A stretch of 14,050 nucleotides of DNA. Source: an uncultured Spirochaetaceae bacterium. GTDB lineage: Bacteria > Spirochaetota > Spirochaetia > Treponematales > Treponemataceae. The stretch lies in the NCBI GenBank assembly GCA_902796985.1, contig CADBRC010000136.1:1-14050 (forward strand), in the 5' to 3' direction. Shown here in pieces: positions 1 through 7,490 of the stretch. A program made the translations under genes and the position numbers. The notes beneath the pieces were generated by a model, which made no database searches, was not told the origin of the DNA, and was given only the letters and a program-made list of their open reading frames with translations. How positions within the stretch are numbered: position 1 is the first letter of the stretch; every line of letters begins with the position of its first letter.

Positions 1-264
1 TTCCTGCCCGTCAGCGAGAACTACGACATCAAAAAGACCTACGGAACGCGGCACCGGGCAGCCCTGGGCCTGAGCGAGCAGAGCGATGCGGTGATACTCA
101 TCGTCAGCGAGGAGTCCGGAGCCATCAGCCTGGCCTACGATGCACAGCTCCACTATGACCTTTCCATGGAGACCCTGATAAAAATACTTGAGAAGAAGCT
201 TGAGATAAAGAAGGAAGACCAGAAGTCAGAGGATACGGAAGATGAACACAAGCCTGATTCGTGA
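1..264 (+). CDS. cdaA: Diadenylate cyclase CdaA, 3' end only (partial)
   Basis: Only the last 87 codons are in the window; the reading frame is open from base 1 and stops at 262-264. The family makes cyclic di-AMP from two ATP at the inner membrane. The visible part carries the DAC-domain signature GTRHRAALGL (fragment residues 15-24) with the RHR nucleotide-binding triplet, followed by a segment of the type SDAVILIVSEESGAIS that is typical of the end of the cyclase domain. A charged tail rich in Lys, Glu and Asp ends the protein. The N-terminal membrane helices that would separate CdaA from DisA lie outside the window, so CdaA is inferred from the YbbR gene downstream, which overlaps this one by 23 bases. 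That overlap suggests translational coupling and a membrane complex of the two products. Confidence 0.9.
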   Translation, partial: FLPVSENYDIKKTYGTRHRAALGLSEQSDAVILIVSEESGAISLAYDAQLHYDLSMETLIKILEKKLEIKKEDQKSEDTEDEHKPDS

Positions 265-1276
265 AAAGCTGCTCAGCAACTGGAAGGAGAAGCTCGCCTG
301 CTTCGCCATGGCGATAGCCATCTACACCTACAACCAGACGACCAAGTTCGAGAAGGAAGAATTCACCGTTCCCCTGGAAATCAGGACCCCCAGCCTGCTC
401 ACGGTCAAAAGCGGCTTCGCCGTCCCCAGCAAGCACGTCAAGGTCAGTGTCAAGGCAAGCAAGGATGAACTCGGGGGCATTTCATCTTCAGACCTCAAAG
501 CCTATATAGACCTGAGCAGCGCAGACCCGGTCAACGTCGCAGAGGAAGGGGGCTGTAACTTCACGGTGAACGTAGAGACAACAGGCAGGCTCTCCAATAT
601 TTTCCCGCTCGATATAACCGTGCAGCCCAAGACAGTCTATGTGCAGGTGGAGGACGAAATAGTCCGCTACCTGCCGGTCAAGGTGAACGTTCCCGGAGAG
701 CCGGCATACGGTTATGAAGTTGACAGGGAGAAAGTCTCCGTCAATCCCAGCTTCATAGAGATAAAGGGGCCGAAGAGCCAGGTGGAGCGGCTGGAAGAAG
801 TCCAGACCGAGGCCGTCAGCCTGGAAGCAGCAACCAAAACCGTAGAAGCGGAGGTCAGGTACATCGACCCCATCACGCTGGAGCCGTCAAATTCCTCGCA
901 GAGACTGACCGTCAGCGTCCCTCTGGTTCCCAGAATATCGACGAGAACGGTGAAGGGGATCGAAATCGTCTACGACAACATACCGCCCAACATCGACATC
1001 GCCTATAACAACGTCCTTATGGACGTAACCTTCCAGGGGGAACAGCTGGACCTGGACAAGCTGAAGGCAAAGGACTTTTTTGCCGTAGCGGACTGCTCCG
1101 AATGCACCAAACCCGGGGAGTTCTCCATCAAGATCAACAAATTCCCAAATGCGACGAACAAAAAAGTCGTAGCGACGGCATGGAGCCTCCACGAAATCAA
1201 AGTGACTGCACGGTGGAAGCCTGAAGAATATACAGTGGACGAGCCTATCCATAACCGGGACAATGCCCTGGAGTAA
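242..1276 (+). CDS. cdaR: YbbR-domain protein, CdaA regulator (CdaR-like)
   Basis: Membrane-anchored extracytoplasmic protein of 344 residues. A short cationic N-terminus is followed by one hydrophobic segment (about residues 18-30), consistent with a single anchor. The rest reads as successive YbbR-type beta repeats, roughly at residues 38-137 and 143-230, with a more divergent third at 230-325. Characteristic YbbR phrases include FTVPLEIR near the first repeat and RYLPVKVNVPGEPAYGYEV near the second. In Firmicutes, YbbR/CdaR proteins bind CdaA and modulate c-di-AMP synthesis; that role here is inferred from family and from the 23-base overlap with cdaA. An AGAGGA ribosome-binding site at 228-233 lies 8 bases before the ATG, inside the cdaA coding sequence. 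acpS follows after 5 bases. Confidence 0.88.
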   Translation: MNTSLIREKLLSNWKEKLACFAMAIAIYTYNQTTKFEKEEFTVPLEIRTPSLLTVKSGFAVPSKHVKVSVKASKDELGGISSSDLKAYIDLSSADPVNVAEEGGCNFTVNVETTGRLSNIFPLDITVQPKTVYVQVEDEIVRYLPVKVNVPGEPAYGYEVDREKVSVNPSFIEIKGPKSQVERLEEVQTEAVSLEAATKTVEAEVRYIDPITLEPSNSSQRLTVSVPLVPRISTRTVKGIEIVYDNIPPNIDIAYNNVLMDVTFQGEQLDLDKLKAKDFFAVADCSECTKPGEFSIKINKFPNATNKKVVATAWSLHEIKVTARWKPEEYTVDEPIHNRDNALE

Positions 1277-1281
1277 GGCTC

Positions 1282-1665
1282 ATGATATTCGGGATTGGAT
1301 GCGACATCGCCAAAATCTCCCGCTTCGACCGCTGGCTGGACAGGCCGGGGATGATTCCCCGCTTCTTCAACGAGAAGGAACTGTTTCCCCGCGAAGATGC
1401 AGCGAGGGGACGGATGCTGGAATGGTACGCGGCACGCTTTGCGGCGAAGGAAGCCTTCTCAAAAGCCTTAGGAACTGGTTTTTCCGGCTTCAAACTTGCC
1501 GATATTTATATAGAGAAAAACTGTGACGGACAGCCTTTCCTCCGCGTGACGGGCGGGGCAAGGGAGAAGCTTGAGTCCCTGTGCGGCAGTAACGCGGGCA
1601 TTCACGTCTCCCTGAGCCATGAGAAGGAATATGCCGTGGCATTTGTTATAATAGAGAAGAGGTAA
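1282..1665 (+). CDS. acpS: Holo-[acyl-carrier-protein] synthase
   Basis: Transfers the 4'-phosphopantetheine group of CoA to a serine of apo-ACP, activating it for fatty acid synthesis in the cytoplasm. The 127 residues match the usual AcpS length of about 120-130. The N-terminal motif GIGCDI places the Mg-binding aspartate at D8. The second family motif, FAAKEAFSKALG, puts the conserved Lys-Glu pair at K56-E57. The C-terminal stretch HVSLSHEKEYAVAFVI is the usual end of the family. GGAG at 1270-1273, inside the end of the YbbR gene, lies 8 bases before the ATG and supports this start. The gene sits between the YbbR gene (5 bases) and the DUF2225 gene (1 base), so it is surely co-transcribed. 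Confidence 0.94.
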   Translation: MIFGIGCDIAKISRFDRWLDRPGMIPRFFNEKELFPREDAARGRMLEWYAARFAAKEAFSKALGTGFSGFKLADIYIEKNCDGQPFLRVTGGAREKLESLCGSNAGIHVSLSHEKEYAVAFVIIEKR

Positions 1666-1666
1666 T

Positions 1667-2575
1667 ATGGCTACTAAGAAAGAGGAAGAGAACGGCAAGA
1701 AGCCGGCAGTGACATACTGGAAGAAGGACCTCGCAGTCTGCCCGGTGTGCGGCAAGAAATTCGGGCAGGAGGAGATGCACAAGGGAGGCGGACGCATGAT
1801 AGCAGGCCCGCTGACCGACGAGCTTCACAGGGTCTTCGAACCGTCCAAGAAATTCGGCCGTGTTTACCCCCTTATCTACGATATCGGATGCTGCCCCAAG
1901 TGCAACACCGCCCTGTTCTGGAACGACTTCACCGACATAAAGGACAAGGCGACTTTCGAGCGGCTTGATGAGGACACCCCGCAGAGGCAGAAAAAGGTCG
2001 AAACGGTCTTTCCAAACTTCAATGTCTCCACAGACAAGAATTTCATAGAGCGGAATCTCTACGACGGAGTAGCCTACTACTACCTGGCCCTCCTCTCCTA
2101 CGAGAAGGTTGACCTCGCCTACGGCCCCACATTCAAGAGGGCACTGATAAGCCTGCGCCTCGCATGGCTCTGCAAGGATTTGGAGACAGCCTGTCCCGGC
2201 CACAACTTCGACTACATCTCAGATGTTTTCTACCGCAAGGCCCTCTTCTTCTACCAGCAGACCCTGATAAACGAGACAAGCCGGATCGAGTCCATCGAGT
2301 CCATCCACTACTTCGGTCCCGACATGGACAAGAGCTACGGCTACGACGGCATCCTCTACCTCTGCGGACTGCTTGAGTACAAGTACGGACAGAGGGAGGA
2401 CGAGAACCTCAGGCTCAAGAAGCTCAGCGAGTTCAAAGGCGCAATAGCAAAGCTCTTCGGCCTGGGAAGATCCTCCAAGGAGAAGCCGGGCCCCCTTCTT
2501 GAGGTGGCCAAGAACCTCTATGACAATATAGCCAAGGAACTCTCAAGCAATAACATCTTCTCGGACGATGAGTAA
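1667..2575 (+). CDS. DUF2225 family protein with two N-terminal Cys motifs
   Basis: Conserved protein of unknown function, 302 residues. The first 25 residues are charged. A CPVC motif (C25, C28) and a second CCPKC motif (C75, C76, C79) followed by NTALFWNDF fit the DUF2225 pattern, in which two cysteine pairs probably hold a zinc ion. The C-terminal two thirds is mostly helical by composition, with aromatic and leucine-rich segments such as YYYLALLSYEK and AWLCKDLE that recall TPR-like helices seen in relatives. There is no signal peptide or membrane segment, so it is probably cytoplasmic. Its ATG is one base after the acpS stop, with AAGAGG at 1657-1662 as ribosome-binding site. It runs directly into truA. 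I do not know its biochemical role; the operon position links it only loosely to c-di-AMP or lipid synthesis genes. Confidence 0.82.
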   Translation: MATKKEEENGKKPAVTYWKKDLAVCPVCGKKFGQEEMHKGGGRMIAGPLTDELHRVFEPSKKFGRVYPLIYDIGCCPKCNTALFWNDFTDIKDKATFERLDEDTPQRQKKVETVFPNFNVSTDKNFIERNLYDGVAYYYLALLSYEKVDLAYGPTFKRALISLRLAWLCKDLETACPGHNFDYISDVFYRKALFFYQQTLINETSRIESIESIHYFGPDMDKSYGYDGILYLCGLLEYKYGQREDENLRLKKLSEFKGAIAKLFGLGRSSKEKPGPLLEVAKNLYDNIAKELSSNNIFSDDE

Positions 2576-2578
2576 TTG

Positions 2579-3361
2579 ATGACTAACGTACTTCTCTCCA
2601 TCTCCTACGACGGAACGGACTTCTCGGGCTGGCAGAGGCAGGACAAGTCCGACGGCGGAATGCCAGTCCGCACCGTTCAGGGAGAGATGGAAGAAGCGAT
2701 ATCCCGGATGCTCAAAGGCCCCGTAAAGCTCTACGGATCGGGCAGAACTGACAGCGGGGTCCATGCACGGGCGCAGAAGGCAAACTTCTTTTCCCCCTAC
2801 CCCTCCATTCCCCCGTCCGGCTACGTCCGCGCGCTGAACGGTTTTCTGCCGCAGGACATACGGGTGCAGTCAGCGGAAATCGTCCCGGAAAGCTTCAACG
2901 CCCGCTTCAGCGCAACATCCCGCAGCTACCGCTATTTTATCAGGACCGGAACAACCCCTCCGCTCGCCAGCGAAACCAGGTACGTCTGGTACCTGCCGCA
3001 CGAGCTGGACCTGGACCGCCTGAATGAGATGGCTTCATTCCTGCACGGAGAGACCGACTGCGCGACATTCTCCGCTGCAGGGGACCAGAGCCTTTCCACC
3101 AGGCGTTACATAGACCGGGCGGCCTTCTTCCGGGAAGGCAGTAACACCATCGTATTCGAGATAGAAGCCAACGCCTTCCTCTGGAAGATGATACGCTCGC
3201 TCGTCGGCACCTTCACCCAGCTGGACATGAAGGGGGCGGCCCCCTCCGCCTTCAGGGAGATACTGGAAAGCCGGGACAGGAGGCAGGCCTTGATGACCGC
3301 CCCCCCGACCGGCCTCTTCCTCTGGGATGTGAAATTCGACGGGATCAGGCGACACATCTAA
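2579..3361 (+). CDS. truA: tRNA pseudouridine synthase A
   Basis: Isomerises uridines 38-40 in the anticodon stem-loop of many tRNAs. The 260 residues match the family length. The N-terminus reads LLSISYDGTDFSGWQRQ, a standard TruA opening, and the catalytic motif GSGRTDSGVHA places the nucleophilic aspartate at D58. The segment FNARFSATSRSYRYFI and the C-terminal FLWKMIRSLVGT are further family signatures. I chose the ATG at 2579; a TTG immediately before it (2576) would add one residue and is less likely. The gene starts 3 bases after the DUF2225 stop and has no obvious ribosome-binding site of its own, suggesting coupling. It is convergent with radC, and no strong intrinsic terminator is visible in the 25 bases between them. 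Confidence 0.95.
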   Translation: MTNVLLSISYDGTDFSGWQRQDKSDGGMPVRTVQGEMEEAISRMLKGPVKLYGSGRTDSGVHARAQKANFFSPYPSIPPSGYVRALNGFLPQDIRVQSAEIVPESFNARFSATSRSYRYFIRTGTTPPLASETRYVWYLPHELDLDRLNEMASFLHGETDCATFSAAGDQSLSTRRYIDRAAFFREGSNTIVFEIEANAFLWKMIRSLVGTFTQLDMKGAAPSAFREILESRDRRQALMTAPPTGLFLWDVKFDGIRRHI

Positions 3362-3386
3362 GCCGCCCGGGTACAGTCCGCTCCGC

Positions 3387-4061
3387 CTAATCCAGAAGTC
3401 CGTGCTCCAGAAAGCTGAAGTACTCGTCCCTGGACAGTATGATGTGATCCAGAAACGTTATCCCCAGTATCTCCGAAGAATCCTTCAGCACCCGGGTCGC
3501 AGCCCTGTCCGCCCCGCTCGGCAGACAGGGACCGAAGGGGTGGTTGTGGCAGCAGATGACCGCCGAGGCGTGTTCCGACACCGGCTCCGCGAGAACTTCC
3601 CGGGGATGAATTATCGCCCGGTCCGTTGTCCCCACGGAAACCACGCGGATATTCAGGATTTCGTGTGCACCGTTCAGGGAGACACAGACAAAATGTTCCT
3701 TCCGCTCCATGGCATAATGCTGCACGTAGGGAATAATTTCGCAGGGCCTGTTCACGACGGCCCGCAGGCAGCCCCTCATCCTCCTGCCCAACTCCAGCGC
3801 AGCTGCGACGGCGAGAGCCCTGGACATTCCCATGCCGCTGATTCCGCCCAGCTTTCCCACGACATCTTCGGGAGGACACTCCCTGATGACGTCCAGAGAC
3901 CTGCGCGCCATCTCCTCGACGGGAACATTCCGGGTCCCCGACCCGAGGATAAGCATCAGCAGCTCGCTGTCACTGGGAAACGAAAGCCCTTTCTGCATCG
4001 CAAGCTCCCGTATGCAGGGATTTTGCTTGGTCGTAAGGTAGTCTTTATCCTTTCTTTCCAT
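3387..4061 (-). CDS. radC: RadC family JAB/MPN-domain protein
   Basis: A 224-residue RadC homologue, the usual length for the family. The N-terminal half carries a helix-hairpin-helix-like region (ELLMLILGSGTRNVPVEEMA and GGISGMGMSRALAVAAALELG). The C-terminal JAB/MPN domain has the metalloprotease-like motif HPREV, then HNHP (H172, H174), then PSGAD with D185. The usual HNHPSG is HNHPFG here, a conservative departure next to the metal site. Metal ligands are intact, so it may be an active hydrolase. The early link of RadC to recombinational repair has been questioned, and its true substrate is not settled. It is transcribed alone, opposite to its neighbours; its upstream region (from 4062) is shared with the phoH promoter. 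No strong ribosome-binding site is seen close to the ATG. Confidence 0.92.
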   Translation of the reverse strand: MERKDKDYLTTKQNPCIRELAMQKGLSFPSDSELLMLILGSGTRNVPVEEMARRSLDVIRECPPEDVVGKLGGISGMGMSRALAVAAALELGRRMRGCLRAVVNRPCEIIPYVQHYAMERKEHFVCVSLNGAHEILNIRVVSVGTTDRAIIHPREVLAEPVSEHASAVICCHNHPFGPCLPSGADRAATRVLKDSSEILGITFLDHIILSRDEYFSFLEHGLLD

Positions 4062-4142
4062 GCAATATACATCTGTCCCTCTTCCCTAAAAATGTAAAAC
4101 TCACGCCCTCCCCTGCGCAAAAAAAACGAATAAACCGGTTAA

Positions 4143-4189
4143 GAAACTGCACCGGCAGGGAAGCTGCCGGCGTTGCCCAAGCCAGTTTC
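4143..4189. repeat. Nested inverted repeat between radC and phoH
   Basis: An outer 7-bp arm pair, GAAACTG (4143-4149) with CAGTTTC (4183-4189), encloses an inner perfect hairpin, CCGGCAG (4152-4158) with CTGCCGG (4164-4170) and a GGAAG loop. It lies 22 bases upstream of the phoH -35 box, so it would not be part of the phoH transcript from that promoter. No T-run follows on either strand at terminator distance; the T8 on the minus strand (4118-4126 region) is over 15 bases away. It could be a DNA-level site, or part of an RNA from another promoter. Confidence 0.4.
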
Positions 4190-4210
4190 CGAAGCGCCTA
4201 CACGAAAATA

Positions 4211-4239
4211 TTGACGGATTGTCTTTACTATATTACAAT
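4211..4239 (+). promoter_or_regulatory. Sigma-70 type promoter for the phoH operon
   Basis: TTGACG (4211-4216), a 17-base spacer and TACAAT (4234-4239) form a near-consensus housekeeping promoter. Transcription would start near 4246, leaving a leader of only about 14 nt before the phoH ATG at 4260, with the ribosome-binding sequence AAGGAAG at 4250-4256 filling most of it. This probably drives phoH, pgpH, ybeY, the CBS-protein gene and the TPR-protein gene. Confidence 0.72.
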
Positions 4240-4259
4240 AGCAATATATAAGGAAGATA

Positions 4260-5240
4260 ATGTCGGCTTACACGATAGTGGTCCCGGACAGCAAGGCACT
4301 GTGCCGTATCTGCGGGACAAATGACAGAAACCTTAAACTCATCGAGGATTTCCTTGGGATTCCAATATTCGCCTGCGGCAACGAGCTGTCCGTCGAGGAA
4401 GAGGATGCCGATGCAGTACGCCGTTTCCGCTTCGTCATAGACTCCATACTTGATGAGATAGCCCAGGACCCGAGGGAGATTTCCGACAGCGACCTCATTC
4501 AGTCCGTCCTCAAGTCACAGTGTCCCGGATCCGGCAGGACAAGTGCAGACGACCACGCCTTCTTTGAACAGAATTCCATACTGGTGCCCGGAGCAATCCG
4601 CAAAGTCTACCCCAGGACCCGGGGACAGGCATCGCTCGTGTCCAAGATGCGGAAGAACGACATAGTGATTGCGGAGGGACCGGCGGGATCCGGCAAAACA
4701 TTTCTCTGCATCTGTGAAGCGCTCAGGCTGCTTCTGACCCGCAAAGTCAGCGGGATAGTGCTGACCAGGCCCGTCGTGGAGGCAGGAGAAAACCTGGGCT
4801 TCCTGCCCGGAGACCTCAAGGAGAAGCTTGACCCCTACACCCGCCCCCTTTACGACGCAATGAATGCTGTCCTTCCCCGGGAAACCGTCGCCCGTCTGCA
4901 GGAAAACGGCATGATAGAGACAGCCCCCCTCGCCTACATGCGGGGACGGACCCTTTCCGCATCCGCGGTGATACTGGACGAGGCGCAGAACACAAGCCGG
5001 GAACAGATGAAGATGTTCCTGACCCGCCTCGGCGAGGGTTCCAAGATGTTCATAACCGGTGACCTGACCCAGATTGACCTGCCCCGGCGGGTCAAATCAG
5101 GACTTTCAGATGCGACGGAGCGGCTCGCCGATATAGAAGGAATAGCAATATGCCACCTGGATTCAGGGGATGTCGTGAGAAGCCCCCTGGTTAAAAGAAT
5201 AATAACCGCCTATGAGGATGAAACGAATGAAGAATCCTAA
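4260..5240 (+). CDS. phoH: PhoH family ATPase (PhoH/YbeZ type)
   Basis: Cytoplasmic P-loop ATPase of 326 residues, in the normal range. Walker A is GPAGSGKT at residues 140-147; Walker B is VILDEAQN at 237-244, and the following TRLGEGSKMFITGDLTQIDL is the PhoH sensor region. Residues 1-110 form the less conserved N-terminal domain seen in PhoH-like proteins. Family members are RNA-associated ATPases or helicases; in many bacteria phoH adjoins ybeY, and the two products are thought to act together in RNA processing and ribosome maturation. Here pgpH lies between them. The gene has its own promoter (4211-4239) and a good ribosome-binding site. Its 3' end overlaps pgpH by up to 29 bases. Confidence 0.94.
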   Translation: MSAYTIVVPDSKALCRICGTNDRNLKLIEDFLGIPIFACGNELSVEEEDADAVRRFRFVIDSILDEIAQDPREISDSDLIQSVLKSQCPGSGRTSADDHAFFEQNSILVPGAIRKVYPRTRGQASLVSKMRKNDIVIAEGPAGSGKTFLCICEALRLLLTRKVSGIVLTRPVVEAGENLGFLPGDLKEKLDPYTRPLYDAMNAVLPRETVARLQENGMIETAPLAYMRGRTLSASAVILDEAQNTSREQMKMFLTRLGEGSKMFITGDLTQIDLPRRVKSGLSDATERLADIEGIAICHLDSGDVVRSPLVKRIITAYEDETNEES

Positions 5241-6993
5241 GAAGAAAGGCTGGATAGGGATTATCCCCCTGTCTACGGCAAAATACATACGGAACAACAC
5301 CGTCAAGCTGCTGGCTTTTCTGGCCAGCTTCCTGATTGCCATCGCCCTCCTGTTTGTCCGCATAGGCCTGACGAACACAATCTCCGCACGGAGCATAAAC
5401 GAATACGAAGTAGATCAGATTGCCTTTACGACGATAACATCACCGAAGAAGTTCTCCGAGACGAGCGCAAACCCCGTCTCAATCAACAAGGGTGAGACAA
5501 TCATCAAGAAGGGCTTCCCCATAACGCCGGAAGGCATGGCCAAGCTCAAGCGCATGGCGGAAGACAGGGCTTACATAGACTACCGGTCCTTCGCAAACTC
5601 CATCCTTTTCATGATGCTCCTGGGAGCGCTCTATTTCTTCCTGTTCAGCCGGGTCTGCCTGGGCAAAAAATGCAGCACGCAGGAAATTCTCACCGAAGAT
5701 GCCTTCTTCATAGCAGTAATTGCCTGTACGGTGCTCGCCTCGCGGACGACGCTCCTGTCCACCCCATACTCCATGAACATCATATCGCCCATCGTGTTCT
5801 GCACCTTCCTGATGGCAATCCTATTCGGCCAGATGGACGCGATAAGCTTTGCCCTCGTCTCCTCCTTCGGGGTCCTCTGCGCTTCCGGCTACCAGCTCAT
5901 CCCCTTCATATACAGCCTTTGCGTCAGCCTCGCTGCCTCACGGATAGTCCGCAGGATTAAGCAGAGGATAGACCTTGTGTTTGCGGCCATGCTGCAGGGC
6001 ATTCTTTCACCAGCCTTCCTCTTCGCCATAATGATTATCTTCAACGGACCGGTCGATGGCAACCCGTCACGGGAAGGCTACATGGCGCTGGCCGGGGTCA
6101 TGCTCAACGGCTTCATGTCTGGAATCCTCTGCCTGGGTTTCCTGACCCCGCTCGAATACCTCCTGAACTCCGCCTCGGTCTTCCGCCTGATGGACTTGAG
6201 CGATACAAACGCCGACATAATCAAACGGATGTCCGTCACGGCGAGCGGAACCTTCAACCACTCAATAATGGTCGCCCAGCTCGCAGAGGCCGCCTGTGCC
6301 AAAATCGGGGCGAACGCCCTCCTTGCCCGGGTCGGCGGCTACTACCACGACATCGGAAAAATCGATAACCCCGAGTTCTTCACCGAGAACCAGAACAACA
6401 ATGAGAACATCCATAATTCCATAAACCCATCCCTGTCCGTCACGATAATAAAGAACCATGTCAGGAAGGGCGTGGAGATGGCGAAGGACCTGCACCTGCC
6501 CGCCCGGGTTGTTGACATCATCGCAGAGCACCACGGAAACGGCGTACTCAAGTACTTCTACAACAACGCCCTCGAAGAGGACCCCAATGCGAACCCCGGA
6601 GACTACTCCTACAGCGGAACCCCGCCGACGACGAGGGAAAGCGGAGTCGTCATGCTCGCGGACACCGTGGAAGCGGCCTGCAAGAGCCTGACCAACCCCT
6701 CCGCATCCAAGCTTGAGAAATTCATCCAGAAGCTGGTCAGCGAAAAGATTGAAGAGAGGCAGCTGAATAACTGCGACCTCACCTTCAAGGACATAAGCAT
6801 AATAGAAGATACCTTCACCCAGATTCTCATAGGCTACTACCACTCCCGCGTGAAGTACCCCGACCAGAAGGAGGATGAACCCGCGAAAACCGAGGGAGCA
6901 GACAGCGCAAAGGATGATGCCGACAAGCCCGGAGAAACTGACAGGCAGGAAGCCTCCGTGAAGACCGAAACTGAGGGGAAAGATGGCAAATAG
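5212..6993 (+). CDS. pgpH: 7TM-HD domain protein, c-di-AMP phosphodiesterase (PgpH type)
   Basis: Membrane protein of 593 residues that probably hydrolyses c-di-AMP to pApA. One hydrophobic segment (about 33-53) is followed by a small extracytoplasmic part (about 54-125), then seven further hydrophobic stretches between about 130 and 325, and a cytoplasmic HD domain. All metal ligands of the PgpH pattern are present: H350, H379-D380 (HDIGK), H416, H440-H441 (EHHG) and D484. The tail after about 551 is acidic, low in complexity and probably disordered. The external domain is about 70-80 residues, clearly shorter than the 7TMR-HDED domain of Firmicute PgpH. In-frame ATGs at 5212, 5218 and 5227 are all possible; GAGG at 5214-5217 sits 9 bases before 5227, which may be the real start and would shorten the protein by five residues. 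Confidence 0.9.
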   Translation: MRMKRMKNPKKKGWIGIIPLSTAKYIRNNTVKLLAFLASFLIAIALLFVRIGLTNTISARSINEYEVDQIAFTTITSPKKFSETSANPVSINKGETIIKKGFPITPEGMAKLKRMAEDRAYIDYRSFANSILFMMLLGALYFFLFSRVCLGKKCSTQEILTEDAFFIAVIACTVLASRTTLLSTPYSMNIISPIVFCTFLMAILFGQMDAISFALVSSFGVLCASGYQLIPFIYSLCVSLAASRIVRRIKQRIDLVFAAMLQGILSPAFLFAIMIIFNGPVDGNPSREGYMALAGVMLNGFMSGILCLGFLTPLEYLLNSASVFRLMDLSDTNADIIKRMSVTASGTFNHSIMVAQLAEAACAKIGANALLARVGGYYHDIGKIDNPEFFTENQNNNENIHNSINPSLSVTIIKNHVRKGVEMAKDLHLPARVVDIIAEHHGNGVLKYFYNNALEEDPNANPGDYSYSGTPPTTRESGVVMLADTVEAACKSLTNPSASKLEKFIQKLVSEKIEERQLNNCDLTFKDISIIEDTFTQILIGYYHSRVKYPDQKEDEPAKTEGADSAKDDADKPGETDRQEASVKTETEGKDGK

Positions 6994-7465
6994 GGTTCTC
7001 GTAAGCGTCGAAGAAGGCATGGCAGAGCCCGTCTGGCTTGCCAAGGCAGAAAGCTTCATTCTTAAGGCAATGAGTCTGGCAGGCTATGACGGCGAGGAGC
7101 TGTCAGTAATGTTCTGTTCCGACACGCTCATCAGGCAGCTGAACCGGGATTACCGTAACATTGACGAGGAAACCGATGTTTTAAGCTTTGAGGACGGGAC
7201 GGCATACACCGACGAAGACGGACAGGAGTGGAAGGCGATGGGCGACATAGCCGTAAGCCTTGAGACCCTGCCCAAGAACGCAGCGTATTTCGAAGTCGGC
7301 GAGGACGAGGAGCTCAAACGGCTGCTCGTGCACGGGATGCTGCACCTGAACGGGCTTGACCACGGGGACGAGCACGTTGAGAAAGGCAAGGAGCCGGTCT
7401 GCCCCATGCTCAGGAAGCAGGGGGAACTGCTCGAGGCTCTGAGAGAAGAGAAAATCTTAGGCTGA
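6983..7465 (+). CDS. ybeY: Endoribonuclease YbeY (16S rRNA 3'-end maturation)
   Basis: Zinc-dependent single-strand endoribonuclease, 160 residues, usual size. The signature HGMLHLNGLDH supplies the three zinc ligands H117, H121 and H127. The upstream motifs LNRDYRNIDEETDVLSF and GDIAVS are standard for the family. In other bacteria it matures the 16S rRNA 3' end and takes part in ribosome quality control. Its ATG lies 11 bases inside the end of pgpH, with GAGGGG at 6973-6978 as ribosome-binding site, so the two are translationally linked. The order phoH, pgpH, ybeY also occurs in Bacillus, while a CorC-type gene after ybeY is known from proteobacteria; this cluster combines both arrangements. 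Confidence 0.94.
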   Translation: MANRVLVSVEEGMAEPVWLAKAESFILKAMSLAGYDGEELSVMFCSDTLIRQLNRDYRNIDEETDVLSFEDGTAYTDEDGQEWKAMGDIAVSLETLPKNAAYFEVGEDEELKRLLVHGMLHLNGLDHGDEHVEKGKEPVCPMLRKQGELLEALREEKILG

Positions 7466-7490
7466 AGGACATAATAAGGATAGAACAGCG

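Noticed and set aside
2576..2578. TTG as start codon of truA
   Set aside because: It adds a single residue before an ATG and has no better ribosome-binding site; the ATG at 2579 gives the usual TruA N-terminus.
3402..4097. Open frame of 231 codons on the plus strand across radC
   Set aside because: It is the antisense shadow of radC, whose product matches the RadC family along its whole length; the plus-strand translation shows no family motif.
6262..7059. Open frame of 265 codons on the minus strand across pgpH
   Set aside because: Antisense to the HD domain of pgpH with all metal ligands intact on the plus strand; the minus-strand product is low in recognisable motifs.
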